Below are positions 44,496 through 54,611 of a stretch of 64,000 nt of DNA, one piece after another. The position numbers were made by a program, and so were the translations under genes. Source of the DNA: Sclerotiophoma versabilis (lineage: Eukaryota > Ascomycota > Dothideomycetes > Pleosporales > Didymellaceae); NCBI GenBank assembly GCA_012274445.1, contig JAAROD010000090.1, forward strand, positions 434,001 through 498,000. The letters run 5' to 3'. Under the pieces are notes generated by a model that was not told the DNA's origin, did not search any database, and saw nothing but the letters and a program-made list of their open reading frames with translations. How positions within the stretch are numbered: the first letter of the stretch is position 1; each line of letters begins with the position of its first letter.

Positions 44496-46922
44496 CTATC
44501 GTCCACCCATAAACTCCGGCTTGTAGGCCTTCACACCTCCTGCCTTCATCAGCTCCCTCAGTGCCATAGTAGCATACTGACTGCTACCCAGCTGCAGCTT
44601 GACAACAACCGCGATCTTCTTCTCACTCTCTTCACCATCCTCCATCGTCACATCACCACTCTCCCTCTCGCCCTCCTTCGCCCCACCCCTCGCCTTCTTA
44701 ATTTTATCCAAATCTGTTTCAACAAACTGCTGGTCCTCCTTCGTGTAGCTGTGCACCTTAAAGTCCAGCGGCCTCAACGGCTTGGCCAGGAACTTCCTGT
44801 ACCCGCCGCTCAGACTGACCTCTCGCCAGGAGCGGCGCATATTGTGCGGATCCAGACCGCCACCGCGCTCACTGCCCATGAACTCCTTGTAGAACTCACC
44901 AATTGAGTTCTTAGGATACTCGACGTCAAAGCCAGGCTGTGGTAGCACGACGTCGTAGACAGTGTACAGGCCGCTTTCAGCTTCGGCTTTGGTGAGGGCG
45001 CGGGCGCGTTCGAAGTCTTCCTCTACAGCGTTGGCGTTTTCGGTGCCGGAGGGGTTGATAATGAATTCGCCATCTTGATCAATGGTGGTGTTGGTCGTAG
45101 AAGGAGCGTTCCCGGCCTTGTCGAGATGTTCATTGACGAGGACGAGGTCACCTTCTATCACCTTGTCGCCACGTGTGGCCCAGCGCTTGCCAGCCACGAC
45201 GTTCCAAACAAGGGATTGGTACGCATGGACGTACATGAGGCGGAGGGTACGGGGGATGGTCATCAGAGCACCTTGCCAGTCTGTTTTGCGGTCGTGCTTG
45301 CCAGACTTGGAATTACGCGAGCTGAGGTGCTGGATGATGTTTCGTTCGGCGGTGAACTTGCGGGGAAGGAGTTCCAAGGCAACAGAGCCCTTGCCTTCAG
45401 TTCTCCAGATGTGAAGGGCTTTGGCACGGTTGCGGTCGTCCTGGGATACGAGGATGTTGGATTCACTTGTGCCCTCTGCTGCAGCGAGTGCTACCTCGCT
45501 ATAGTTGAGAAGGTCATCGACGGCGCCTTTCAAGTCATCTTGCAGCATTTTGCGACCAACTTGATCTGTGCTAGCTGCAAAAGACCCAAAGCGCTGGAGA
45601 CCGTAATAGTTAATGAATCCCTTCTCAGAGAAGTCTTTGATGGCTTTGCCGACCACGTCGTTGGCAAATACCTGTCTTTGTATGGCATTCATGCCTTCCT
45701 CATTCTGAAACCTGCAGTCTCGGAGTGTGATCGTGAACTCATTGCCCATCAAATCACCCAGCTTCAGGTCATTCTTGCGGTACTCGAAGTCACCAACCGC
45801 GGCATTGAAGAGCGACCTGTTGAATCCTGCAATACGCTCAGCAGTCTGGCGCTTGACACACAGTCGCTGAACAGTACAGGCACGCCTGTCCTTGGTGCCT
45901 GCAAAAGCGAACGCTTTAGCGCCGCTGTTGAGTTTGCTACCAAGAAAGCCAACTACCTCCATTGTATCCTTGTTCTCTTTGTATAGCGAGAAATGTAGGT
46001 ATTCTCCACCAAGCTCTTCCCAAACCAGCTGGCCGCCTCTGTGCTTGCTCTGGTCTCCGTTGGCTCTGTCTCCTCTTCCGCCTTTGTTTTTACGCTCTGC
46101 CGGAGGGTTTGCCTTGATTCGTATCGATTGGTCGTTTTCCATTGATGTTTCAAGGAGATTTGGGAATATGCGACGGAGCGATTTGTGTGCATTGGTTCGT
46201 GTCTCTTTGTCGAGTATTGGTGCTGACGTGACGGCTTTGAAGCTTCGCGCTTTTGCATCTTCACGGTTACGTATGCTCTGTACAAGTGCTAGGATCTGTG
46301 TCGTTGTATCTTCGCCGAAGATCGAGTGGAGTAACTTGGTGTCTTCCTCAGAGAGCTTCGATTGTCAGCACAGCACTAAACTCGAGGTTCGGGGCGAACA
46401 TGCCTCTTCCTTGACCTCCTTCTTGGGCGCTGCAGCGATTGCAAAAGTCTCTTCTCCATCGTTCGTCGCTTCTGCCTTAGCTGCTGGTACAGCTTCTGCA
46501 GGCTCCTCTTCCTTTGTAACAGCAGGCTTAACAATTGCACTACTGTCCTCTACAATCTCGATCTTCTCCTCCGGCTTGGCCTCCTCAGCCGCCACCAGCG
46601 TCCCAGCCTTCACATCCTTCTTCTTCTCAACCTGTGTGCTCTTCAAATGCAGCACCTGTCCGTCAAGCCCAATCTCATTGACCAAGAAGTCCGTGTATCT
46701 CTGCTTCAATATGCCTGTAAAGCCCAGGTTATTCGGACATATGTACTCTGTGATTCCCGCGCGGACTTCTTTCTCGTAGCCAGTTTCGATTTGCGACGGC
46801 GCATTTAATGCTGAGCCAGGTGTGGCCTGCGGTGTGGCAGCGGCAGAGGGAGTGTGGGCGGCGGTATCGTCAAGGCGCGCGCGCTTTGCGGGCCGTGAAT
46901 CGTTCTCGCGGTCGCTTGACAT
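44496..46922 (-). CDS. PUS7: tRNA/mRNA pseudouridine synthase Pus7 (TruD family)
   Basis: Isomerises uridine to pseudouridine in tRNA (U13, U35), U2 snRNA and mRNAs, in nucleus and cytoplasm. 792 residues from two exons joined at 46403-46356. The N-terminal 185 residues include a disordered start, the GITEYICPNNLGFTGILKQRYTDFLVNEI block, and an acidic/Lys-rich insert. The catalytic Asp lies in FAGTKDRRACTVQ, followed by the FEYRKNDLKLGDLMGNEFTI TruD signature, FINYYGLQRFG and an embedded TRUD domain. Pus7-type C-terminal blocks are present (QPGFDVEYPKN, MRRSWREVSLSGGYR). The intron has a GC donor (AG|GCATGT) and an AAG acceptor; a GTCAAG donor 12 nt upstream is an alternative. A 303-codon antisense frame over this gene is a shadow. 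Confidence 0.93.
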
Positions 46923-47341
46923 GTCTCAATGGGTAGGCAGGTGGGATATGAGGGTTGGTGAGTAGATGTGTAATTTCTACAGAGCGCGAGTTGTGAGCTT
47001 TAGCGGGGAAGTTTTTCGCGACCGTCAACCTCGCGTAGAACTTCCTCTCTTCCAGGGGGATTTCATCACCACCATTTCATCACCACAGTATTACTGGATG
47101 ATCGGCAATCGCATTGAGGAAAGGGCAAATTATGTTCAAACTCAGATCAGTTTAGATCATCTATATATGATAGCATCAAACTCCAGCCCAGGGTATAAGA
47201 TATGCTCGGTTATCCGTCGCCAGTCCATCGCCTTTAGCGAGTGGTAAAAGTACATGAACAAGACGTCCGTTTTCAAAGAAGGCCCATCGTTGTGGGAAAG
47301 AAGTGAAGTACTACTCAAACAACACCAAGCACGATCTCAAC
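46923..47341. other. Intergenic: Pus7 promoter / glucanase 3' flank
   Basis: About 420 bp, no gene. A duplicated ATTTCATCACCACC-like word lies near 47,064-47,085. Confidence 0.5.
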
Positions 47342-49681
47342 CTAAGGCTGTGCAAAGATAGCAAGCGTAGCGCAAAAGTTGCTGCGGTTATCAGCATCCT
47401 TAACAAGACCCTTGCCGTTGGAAGTGATCATATTAACGGAAGCCTTGGACGACAAACCGAACCAGTTGACATTAGATGAGTTGGAGATCTCATTAATGTG
47501 CTCCTGGCAATTCTGGCCAGTGACGCACTCTTGGTCGTAGTTGCTGAAGAAGGAGTAGGTACCTGCGCCGTAATTCCAGATGCTGGAGCTGTCGATGACA
47601 CGGACGGCCCAAGCAGATGTCAGACCGCCAGAGAAGTCAGGGTCAAAGTATTTGTCGTTCTTGGTGAACGGGACATTGGCCTTAGGGTTGGGTTGGTAGT
47701 AGGGAGTCTCGGTCTGAATGGCACCGTACCAGATGTCTTTAGCACCTTGGAACTGATACTGAGACATCTGAGAGTGCTCGGAAGCGGTACCGACGAGCCA
47801 CACGGGGCCCTGAGACTCAACAAGCATACCGCGACCATTGTAGATGTCAATCTGACCGTGGTCGGCCTGGTCGAGTTCGTGGTCAGCAGTCCACAGCCAC
47901 ACGTTCTCGAAGTAACCGCTGGACGATTTGGTGATGTGGAGTTGCATAAAGGAACCGATGCACTCAGGGTTGGCATCATGGGTGGCGTTGGGGTTCTTTG
48001 CGCAGTTGGAAGACTGGAGCTTGGTGCCTTCGTAGCCACCAACACGGAAGTGAACGTCCCAGAGACCGGCCTTGCCAGCTTCGGCGTTGATGTTCCACTC
48101 CATCAAGATACCGCCAGGAGCAGGGCCCTGAGTACCGATGATAGCGTCGTTCATCTCGAAAGTACCCTTGTCACCGGATTTGGCGCCGACCTGGAAACCA
48201 GGCTTGGGGTCGTCCATGTTACTGAAAAACTCGCCAGTGATGAAGAACATGGGGTAAACCTCACCCTGAATCTTGACGTTCTTCTCGGCGGGGATAACAA
48301 CGGTCTTAGTGATCAAGTAAGCACCGTGATCAACATACAGGATCTCGCCGTCCTGGAGACCATCGATGGCAGCCTGAATAGCAGCGGTGTCATCAGTGGA
48401 GCCATCACCCTTGGCGCCCTTGGACTTGAGGCTAACGAACTTAGAAACATCGACATCACCGTATTGAGGCTTGCTGCGCTCGAACCAGCCGTTCTCGCCT
48501 TGTAGAACCGCAGGCTTCTCGGGGCCGTTGTTGATATCACCCTGGACACGACCTTGAGCGGAGCCAGCGGCCATGGCGTTACCCTGAGCCCATGCCTCGA
48601 CCTTGCTACCACCCTTGACGATGACGTTACCAGAAGCGCCGATGACGGCTGACTCTGAGCCAGTGAAGTCGACGTTCTCAAGGATGAGAGTGCCACCAGT
48701 GGCCGGGATGCTGTCCTGAGTGAAGGAGGTGTTGACGCCAATGGGCGTGTTAACAAGCTTGCTGTCAAGCATGAGAACAGAGCCAACGGTCTGGTTGGAG
48801 GGACTGTTTGCCATGTCGAGACCGACCTTGCAGTTGTTGATGAAAATGCTCTTCATGGTCCAGAGCCAGTTCCAGTTCATGTAGATAGCGGTACCGCAGT
48901 CGTTGAAGGTCATGTTGCGAGTAGTGAACTGCTGGGATCCGAGGAAAGCACCGACACCACCACCGTTGAAAACGAGGTCAGTCATGAAACCTCCAGAGCC
49001 ATTGTCCTGGAAGATACCCTTCTGATCCTTGCCAGCATCGCCCTTGGCCATTTCGAAACGAATGTTCTGCAGAGAGGTAGCCTGGGAAACTTGCCAGTGG
49101 ATACCAGCAGTGGCTTTGGCTGCAGAAATGTCGATGACGAAGTTGCGAATCTGGCGGTAGAAGTTGTTCTGGTTGGTAAACCAATTGGCGCCATTGCCGC
49201 CTGGAATATATGGGTCTGCATCAATCACAGCCATGCCTTCAAAGGCGGCGGTAGCCTTGATGGTGGGAAGGTTGTTGATATCACCAACAAACTGAGTGTA
49301 GTAATACTGAATGATCGGTGCACTAACAGCGTAGGTACCAGGAGGAAAGTAGACGATAGCGGGAGTGGTAGTGGAAGAGTCGCAGCCCTCACCGCAACGG
49401 TCCTGATCGGCGACGGCCTTGTTGATAGCCACAGTGTCATCCGTGGTACCGTCGCCGATGGCACCGTAATCTTTGACGTTGCGGAAGACTTTGTAAGTAT
49501 CCTTTTTGGGATTGTAAGGCGCGACACCCTGACGCTTAATGTCGGCAAACCAGTAACCAGATGCTGCGGCCGGCGCAGACGATTGTGGTGCTGGTGCTGC
49601 GACAGGAGCGGCTGTGGAAGGGGCGGCGGTAATAAGGACGCGCAGCGCCAATAGGAGCGCACCAGCGCTGAAAGCCACCAT
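47342..49681 (-). CDS. Secreted exo-beta-1,3-glucanase, GH55 family
   Basis: Secreted enzyme releasing glucose from beta-1,3-glucan, for cell-wall remodelling or nutrition. Intronless, 779 residues. Residues 1-25 are a signal peptide (ALLLALRVLITAAPSTAA), then an Ala/Pro linker. Two pectate-lyase-like beta-helix halves follow, each opening with the GH55 motif: VKDYGAIGDGTTDDTVAINKA (about 69-89) and LKSKGAKGDGSTDDTAAIQAA (about 416-436). Other conserved stretches are YFPPGTYAVSAPI, IPGGNGANWF, NFYRQIRNFVIDI, GNGAKWF-type turns and a C-terminal ENVWLWTADHELD. Size and double-repeat layout match fungal GH55 enzymes such as Cochliobolus EXG1. The antisense frame of 335 codons is a shadow. Confidence 0.94.
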   Translation of the reverse strand: MVAFSAGALLLALRVLITAAPSTAAPVAAPAPQSSAPAAASGYWFADIKRQGVAPYNPKKDTYKVFRNVKDYGAIGDGTTDDTVAINKAVADQDRCGEGCDSSTTTPAIVYFPPGTYAVSAPIIQYYYTQFVGDINNLPTIKATAAFEGMAVIDADPYIPGGNGANWFTNQNNFYRQIRNFVIDISAAKATAGIHWQVSQATSLQNIRFEMAKGDAGKDQKGIFQDNGSGGFMTDLVFNGGGVGAFLGSQQFTTRNMTFNDCGTAIYMNWNWLWTMKSIFINNCKVGLDMANSPSNQTVGSVLMLDSKLVNTPIGVNTSFTQDSIPATGGTLILENVDFTGSESAVIGASGNVIVKGGSKVEAWAQGNAMAAGSAQGRVQGDINNGPEKPAVLQGENGWFERSKPQYGDVDVSKFVSLKSKGAKGDGSTDDTAAIQAAIDGLQDGEILYVDHGAYLITKTVVIPAEKNVKIQGEVYPMFFITGEFFSNMDDPKPGFQVGAKSGDKGTFEMNDAIIGTQGPAPGGILMEWNINAEAGKAGLWDVHFRVGGYEGTKLQSSNCAKNPNATHDANPECIGSFMQLHITKSSSGYFENVWLWTADHELDQADHGQIDIYNGRGMLVESQGPVWLVGTASEHSQMSQYQFQGAKDIWYGAIQTETPYYQPNPKANVPFTKNDKYFDPDFSGGLTSAWAVRVIDSSSIWNYGAGTYSFFSNYDQECVTGQNCQEHINEISNSSNVNWFGLSSKASVNMITSNGKGLVKDADNRSNFCATLAIFAQP

Positions 49682-49837
49682 GATGGCTATGTGAGTTTTG
49701 TTTTTGGGTAGTCCGAAAGATCGAAATGAGCGCGAACGCTATGAGTTTTGTCGTCAGTTGACCGGCAAAAGACGCGTGGCAGTGTTCTGAAGATGGCTCA
49801 GGAATGTAGAGAAGGTGGGTATAATGTGTGGAGTTGC

Positions 49838-50293
49838 TCAGCAACGTGTGTGGTGGAAAGGAAGAGTGTGGAAACAGTGTTCTTCAATAAAAGAGTGATG
49901 AAGAACAATAAGAATTGAAGGTGCAACAACACAATGCTGCGAGCTGACAATGCGCCTGCGTAAGGAGGTGAAGATGGGAGGGCGACATTGTATAAGTACC
50001 CAGTATTGAAGGTAGGAACTTACAACAGTAACGTTAAGGTCTCGCCAATCAAGGTCGTCAGGGCTCCTTGTTTCAAGTTTCGAATAGACCGGTCGACTTC
50101 TTCGCTCTGCGGTGCTCGACTCATTATGCCCAGCCGATAATGCCCACTTTATACCTGCTTCCGCGGTGCGATACCACCGCTCTGCTGTCGCCTCATTATC
50201 ATAATCTTGTGTTGTCTCTAACCCGAGTGCCTCATCGTCACTGTCTTCCATCCCATGATGAGGAGGCCCGGTGGCCATGTTGGTGAGCCGCAT
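49838..50293 (-). CDS. Hypothetical small acidic protein, 3' structure uncertain
   Basis: The first 75 codons (MRLTNMATGPPHHGMEDSDDEALGLE... to DDLDWRDLNVTV) look coding: acidic, with a Trp-containing amphipathic helix (AERWYRTAEAGIKWALSAG). A consensus GTAAGT donor follows directly at about residue 85, so the downstream read-through (151 residues in all) is doubtful. In another frame the later part encodes a hydrophobic stretch (VLLHLQFLLFFITLLLK-like) that could be a membrane helix, but I found no splice joining it in frame. The second Met (codon 6) may be the start. Function unknown. It lies 157 bp upstream of the glucanase on the same strand. Confidence 0.4.
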   Translation of the reverse strand: MRLTNMATGPPHHGMEDSDDEALGLETTQDYDNEATAERWYRTAEAGIKWALSAGHNESSTAERRSRPVYSKLETRSPDDLDWRDLNVTVVSSYLQYWVLIQCRPPIFTSLRRRIVSSQHCVVAPSILIVLHHSFIEEHCFHTLPFHHTRC

Positions 50294-51445
50294 GGCTTCC
50301 TGTAAGGGGCTCTGGAAGCAAAGCTAGGAATGCGACCTTGTGTGACCTCGCGCCACAGTCCAAATTGCCGAAGGATCGTTGCTAGCAGGGAACACAATAA
50401 CTGTCTGTTCAGACTTCACCTAGGCGCGTGAAACAGCAGACTGTCGTAGGCCAGTCAGTGGACGCGAGAGTGCTGAAGTTGGCGATCCTGTGCCTGGCGC
50501 GACAGGGGCTTGGTTGGTGCAGCAGCCACAACCGGACAAGCGAGACCAGGCCTGAAACAGAAAGAACGTTTCGAATTCTCTGCCTGAACGCGTTTATTGG
50601 CTGTGGGTGCTTGAACGCAAATAGCCCTTCGCGAGCGCTTCAGCGGCGAATTTGTAAACGCTGGTCGCCAGCAAAGGGCCACCTCGTACGCAACGGGCCG
50701 CGGGTGTAGATCGGGCTTGGATACTATGCATTACCGCTGAAGCAGGGCGTCTGCAGGTGTCACTCGGCCGCATCAGAAGCACCACCATCTCGACGGCTGG
50801 TGCTTTACACCATGCAAATCACTTGTGTCTTGTACATCACTCATAAGGCGTGGGAGCCCACACTTTTGCACCAAAGCGCTCTGAATTTTGTGCACATGAT
50901 TTTGTGCGACATGTGAATGAGGTTGCATGTCTCTCAACGTTGCGCACGAAAAAGGCAGGACTCTCCAAGACGTCGAAATTTGAGGATCCACAGGTCTACC
51001 AATCGGTGCCTGGTGAGGGTATCTAAGTCAAGTGCAAACGCAAACATGTTTCACTAGCCTAAGGCGCTCCTTGCTGTCAAGATCGCCTCTCCATCTTGCA
51101 GGCGTGGCGCGTCGGCATTAATTTGAGGAAGCTGGACCGCACAGATCATTTATGCTCCTTATCATGTTTGTTTCCGATTTGCCCAATCATATCGTGAAGC
51201 CGCCAGGTACCAGTTCTGATATTGCTCTGATATTGCGGGGATAAACAGTCGACCAACGTTCTCTACGGCTAATTGTGATGGCTAAAGCGCATCTTTGCAG
51301 CGACCAGGCACCGGCTGGAAATATGTCGGCTGTTCGTGACACGCGCTGAATAACTTTGATAAGCACAGGTGTTGTGCCTCTGCTGTTCGCTCAATCGACG
51401 TGTCGCTGTGCTTTCCATGGTGTCCACCGTGGCAAGTCGGTGCGC
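50294..51445. other. 1.15-kb intergenic region
   Basis: No coding frame, repeat or RNA gene recognised. Lies between the small acidic protein gene and the 3' end of the aminotransferase gene. Confidence 0.5.
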
Positions 51446-53452
51446 TTACCAGAAGTTCTTTACATCCTGCTCCACCTGGAGCCGGATCCTGTAACTGCCA
51501 GAAGTGTTATGTTCATGTTGCATCGTACGGATTACAGTCGCCAGGCGCTCGATGCCTTCGATCAGCGCATCCTCATCTTCCCACTACGGACGTGTAAGTG
51601 GTGAATAATGCACAAGACTAGCCAGACTTACTGCGAAGCAGACGCGGATATCGTTCTTGAAAGACGTACGTGGATGGTCGCTATCACCGGGGATCTGATT
51701 TGTAAGTAGAAGAACCACGCTGGTGGATTATGCACTTACTTCAAAAAGTGCGCCCTGGATGTGTCACTATCAGCTGTTCCCATGACCATGGTTCTACTTG
51801 GACGTACCTGTGCAACAACAACGTTCTCATCCTCCCGAGCACGTTCCACAAGAGCAGCACCCTCCATGCCATCCGGCAAAGTGAGCCAGATAAAGTAACC
51901 ACCGACGATTTCACGATCCGTTTGGGGCAGGCGGACACCAAGTGGAACTAAATAGTCGTTGATAGCTTTAACCATCGAACGATAACGTTTACCATATGCC
52001 GGCTGCAGTTGCTCATGTACGCGACGTTGTAGTTCACCATTCTCCATAGCCTCAGCAAGTATGTTGGAGGCGAACTGGCTAGGATTACCACCTGAATGAG
52101 TTGATCCACTGTTACACGTTAGTCATGAAGTTTGGTGCGGCTGAGACTGGTCATCATGAGCCCTAGCGGTAGGTAAGACTCAGCTCAGATCGAGCCGGCC
52201 GTGCCTCGTATCTGATGCTCAAGGTCTTTAGAGCCCTACCACAGCCTCGTTCCACTGCGACATGACTGTATTGAAAAAAGTCGTAACCTACACTTCTGCA
52301 ACACCTGAGACGAACTTTGGCGTACCTTCACACCAGCCACATCTCAAGCCGGGACTAGAGATTTTAGAGAAACTCATGTTCGAGACTGCGTTACCAAAGC
52401 CGTCAACACCTTCTCGTTCAGCGCCTCCGTCAAGATAACGATCGATGTCTACAATTCTAGGCAGATGGGCTTGTTCCACCGACAATTGGGAGGTGACCTT
52501 GGATGGCCACTGTAGGAAATCGTATACGTCATCCGTGATGATAAGGGCATCGTACTCTCTTGCCACTTGTAGCAGCTCCTTGCGCCTTCTCAAGCTCATG
52601 GTCTTTGATGAGGGGTTGGAGAAGGTTGGGACTGCGTAGATGACATGCTTGTACACCTTAGCCCAAGGCCGCGACGCTGGTTTGTGCTTCTGATCGCACC
52701 GTCAGCAATCCATCTGAGACGGGCTACATCTTCGTGGCTAGCCATCGATGCGACCTTGATCAAGGATAGTTCGCCGTCGAAGCACATTAAACCCCTCACC
52801 AACAGCACTTACTGGTCGTAAACTGCCCTGATTTATCGCCTCCTCTTCAACTTCCTTGATCTTCCTTTTGAAGTAATCAATATCTATACCTTCTTCATCC
52901 TCTGGAATCGCGCGGAACTTGTCATGAAATCCAGCGTCTTGAATAACGCGGAAGGACAAATGGTACGCAGGCGCCACAAACCATATTTTTCTGGTATACG
53001 ATGGATCAGTGAATACGTTCAGTAGAACTGCAAGGTTCTGTGAGGCCCCTCCCGAGATTGCAATCCGATCGTCAGTGATAGGATCCTGAGGCCTGAAGAA
53101 GGTCGTCAGCCACGACGCAAGATGCTTGCGCAAACGTGGGTCTCCATGGTCCGGGCCGTACTCCAAAGCTGGGAAAGCTACAGAGTTATTGGTAAGCACT
53201 TTATGGGCAGATTTATCAAGTAGCTGCGTCGGCAACAAAGAGTGGTTCGGCCAGCTGTTTTGTCGTCATTAGCAGCGAACGATGCCGAGATAGTGGGTCG
53301 CATAATATTGGAAGAGGATCTAATATAGGGTGCAGGACAGATGCAGTTGAAAAGTGTTATGGAGTGAAGCTGACTTACCCTCTCAGAAGATTGATTAGCT
53401 TCTTTTTGCTGGTGGCCGACCCGACAATGTTGTGCGGGGAGAAGGCAGTCAT
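51446..53452 (-). CDS. PLP-dependent aminotransferase, class I/II (2-aminoadipate aminotransferase-like)
   Basis: Fold-type I aminotransferase, 476 residues, probably cytosolic; substrate unknown (yeast YER152C-like / aromatic or aminoadipate type). Seven exons: 53452-53379, 53254-52813, 52689-52292, 52108-51808, 51754-51740, 51694-51632, 51583-51446. Motifs in order: INLLRGWPNHSLLP (split by intron 1), LEYGPDHGDPRLRKHLA, ISGGASQNLAVLL, YAVPTFSNPSSKTMS, ITDDVYDFLQW (PLP-pyridine Asp and Tyr), the PLP lysine in NMSFSKISSPGLRCGW, and GSTHSGGNPSQFAS. The 15-nt fifth exon encodes GALFE and leads into IPGDSDHPRTSFKNDIRVCFA, the usual C-terminal strand with the carboxylate-binding Arg. All exons join in frame. 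Two introns are unusually long for this window (123-124 and 183 nt). Confidence 0.88.
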
Positions 53453-54611
53453 TCTCCAAAGTACGATTGCTCCTGCCAATGCGGTTGCCTGGGAGAGTAG
53501 CGTGTGACGGAAGAAGGACTACCGATTGCTGCACGGGCGTCGCGTTCGGCTTGCTGGTAAACGACGACCGATTACGAGGCGTTGTGGCTGTTGCGCGGCG
53601 CTGTGTCGGACGCCCACGATAAACAGGAGGCTGGGCGTGGTCCCAGCTGTCCAGCTTATATCAGATAAGATGGAAACGTGTTGTGACTTGTCGAAGCCGT
53701 TTGATAGATGAAGAGAGCGACTCGGGCGTGTGAGCAACGCTCATAATGGCGCAATTGAACGCGCCCTGTCAACTGACAGAGGCGCCACAAGGCTGCTGCT
53801 GAGGCCGAAAGCATGTACGTCACCCCGTTTGGCCGCTTCGGCCCATGCTCCGTCTTCTGTTGGGTGGGTGGGCAAGTATAAAAAGCAACAGTAGCACGAC
53901 GCTTCAGCCCTATGCTCGTACAAAAAATATTGGATGCGCGTGCAGATTGCTGACTGTCACTGAGATCTGGGGCAAAACACCGTCTTTCGCTTCTGACAGA
54001 ACGTGTTGATTCAATTGTCAGTCGAAACACCGCAAACCTGACCGCGCCCGTGGGTCCGCTGCGACCCTTGCGGGGCTAATTGCATGCTGTAGCGAGGCGC
54101 AGGTCCCAGAGCGACGGCCCATGGCCGCCCGGGAAGATCGTCGCGTGAAGGGGCTAAAGGTTGGCCGCAAAGGGTTCTACAGATACGAAGTCGAAAAGCT
54201 GAGCATCAGGCCAATCGACGGTTAGCTGAGAGTGAAAGGCCACATGTGACAGGCAGCTGCACACGTTGTGGCAAAGGAAAGACCAACCATGTCTAGCGCA
54301 GCTCCAACTGGGACAAGGGCTATGACGAAGTTTTGGCCCGTCTGCGACACCGCCCACCGGATCTGCGACGGCATTGAGAGAGCAAATATAGCATTCTTAG
54401 GCCCTGCTCTAGTCTGACGGCCTCTTTCTTCCCAGTACATGTATCCGCAGCGGCCGCACAGCCTTGTGTAGATTTCTGTTTTGCTGTTTCGCCTTGCTCT
54501 ATAGCCCCCATGCTACGCTTGTATAGCATACTGTAGTAACTCCACTGGCGTCCCCATAGCCGTCCACCCTATCCCTCCGCCTGCTCCGGTCCAACGTCGG
54601 AGGTGTCCTCA
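53453..54611. other. Divergent promoter region, 1.16 kb
   Basis: Between the minus-strand aminotransferase and the plus-strand DUF8004-like gene. No coding frame, repeat or RNA gene recognised. Confidence 0.5.

Noticed and set aside
45075..45986. 303-codon + strand ORF
   Set aside because: It lies antisense to the conserved TruD/Pus7 coding sequence and has no recognisable motif; the open frame follows from codon bias of the real gene.
47498..48505. 335-codon + strand ORF
   Set aside because: Antisense shadow of the GH55 glucanase, whose motifs are unambiguous on the minus strand.
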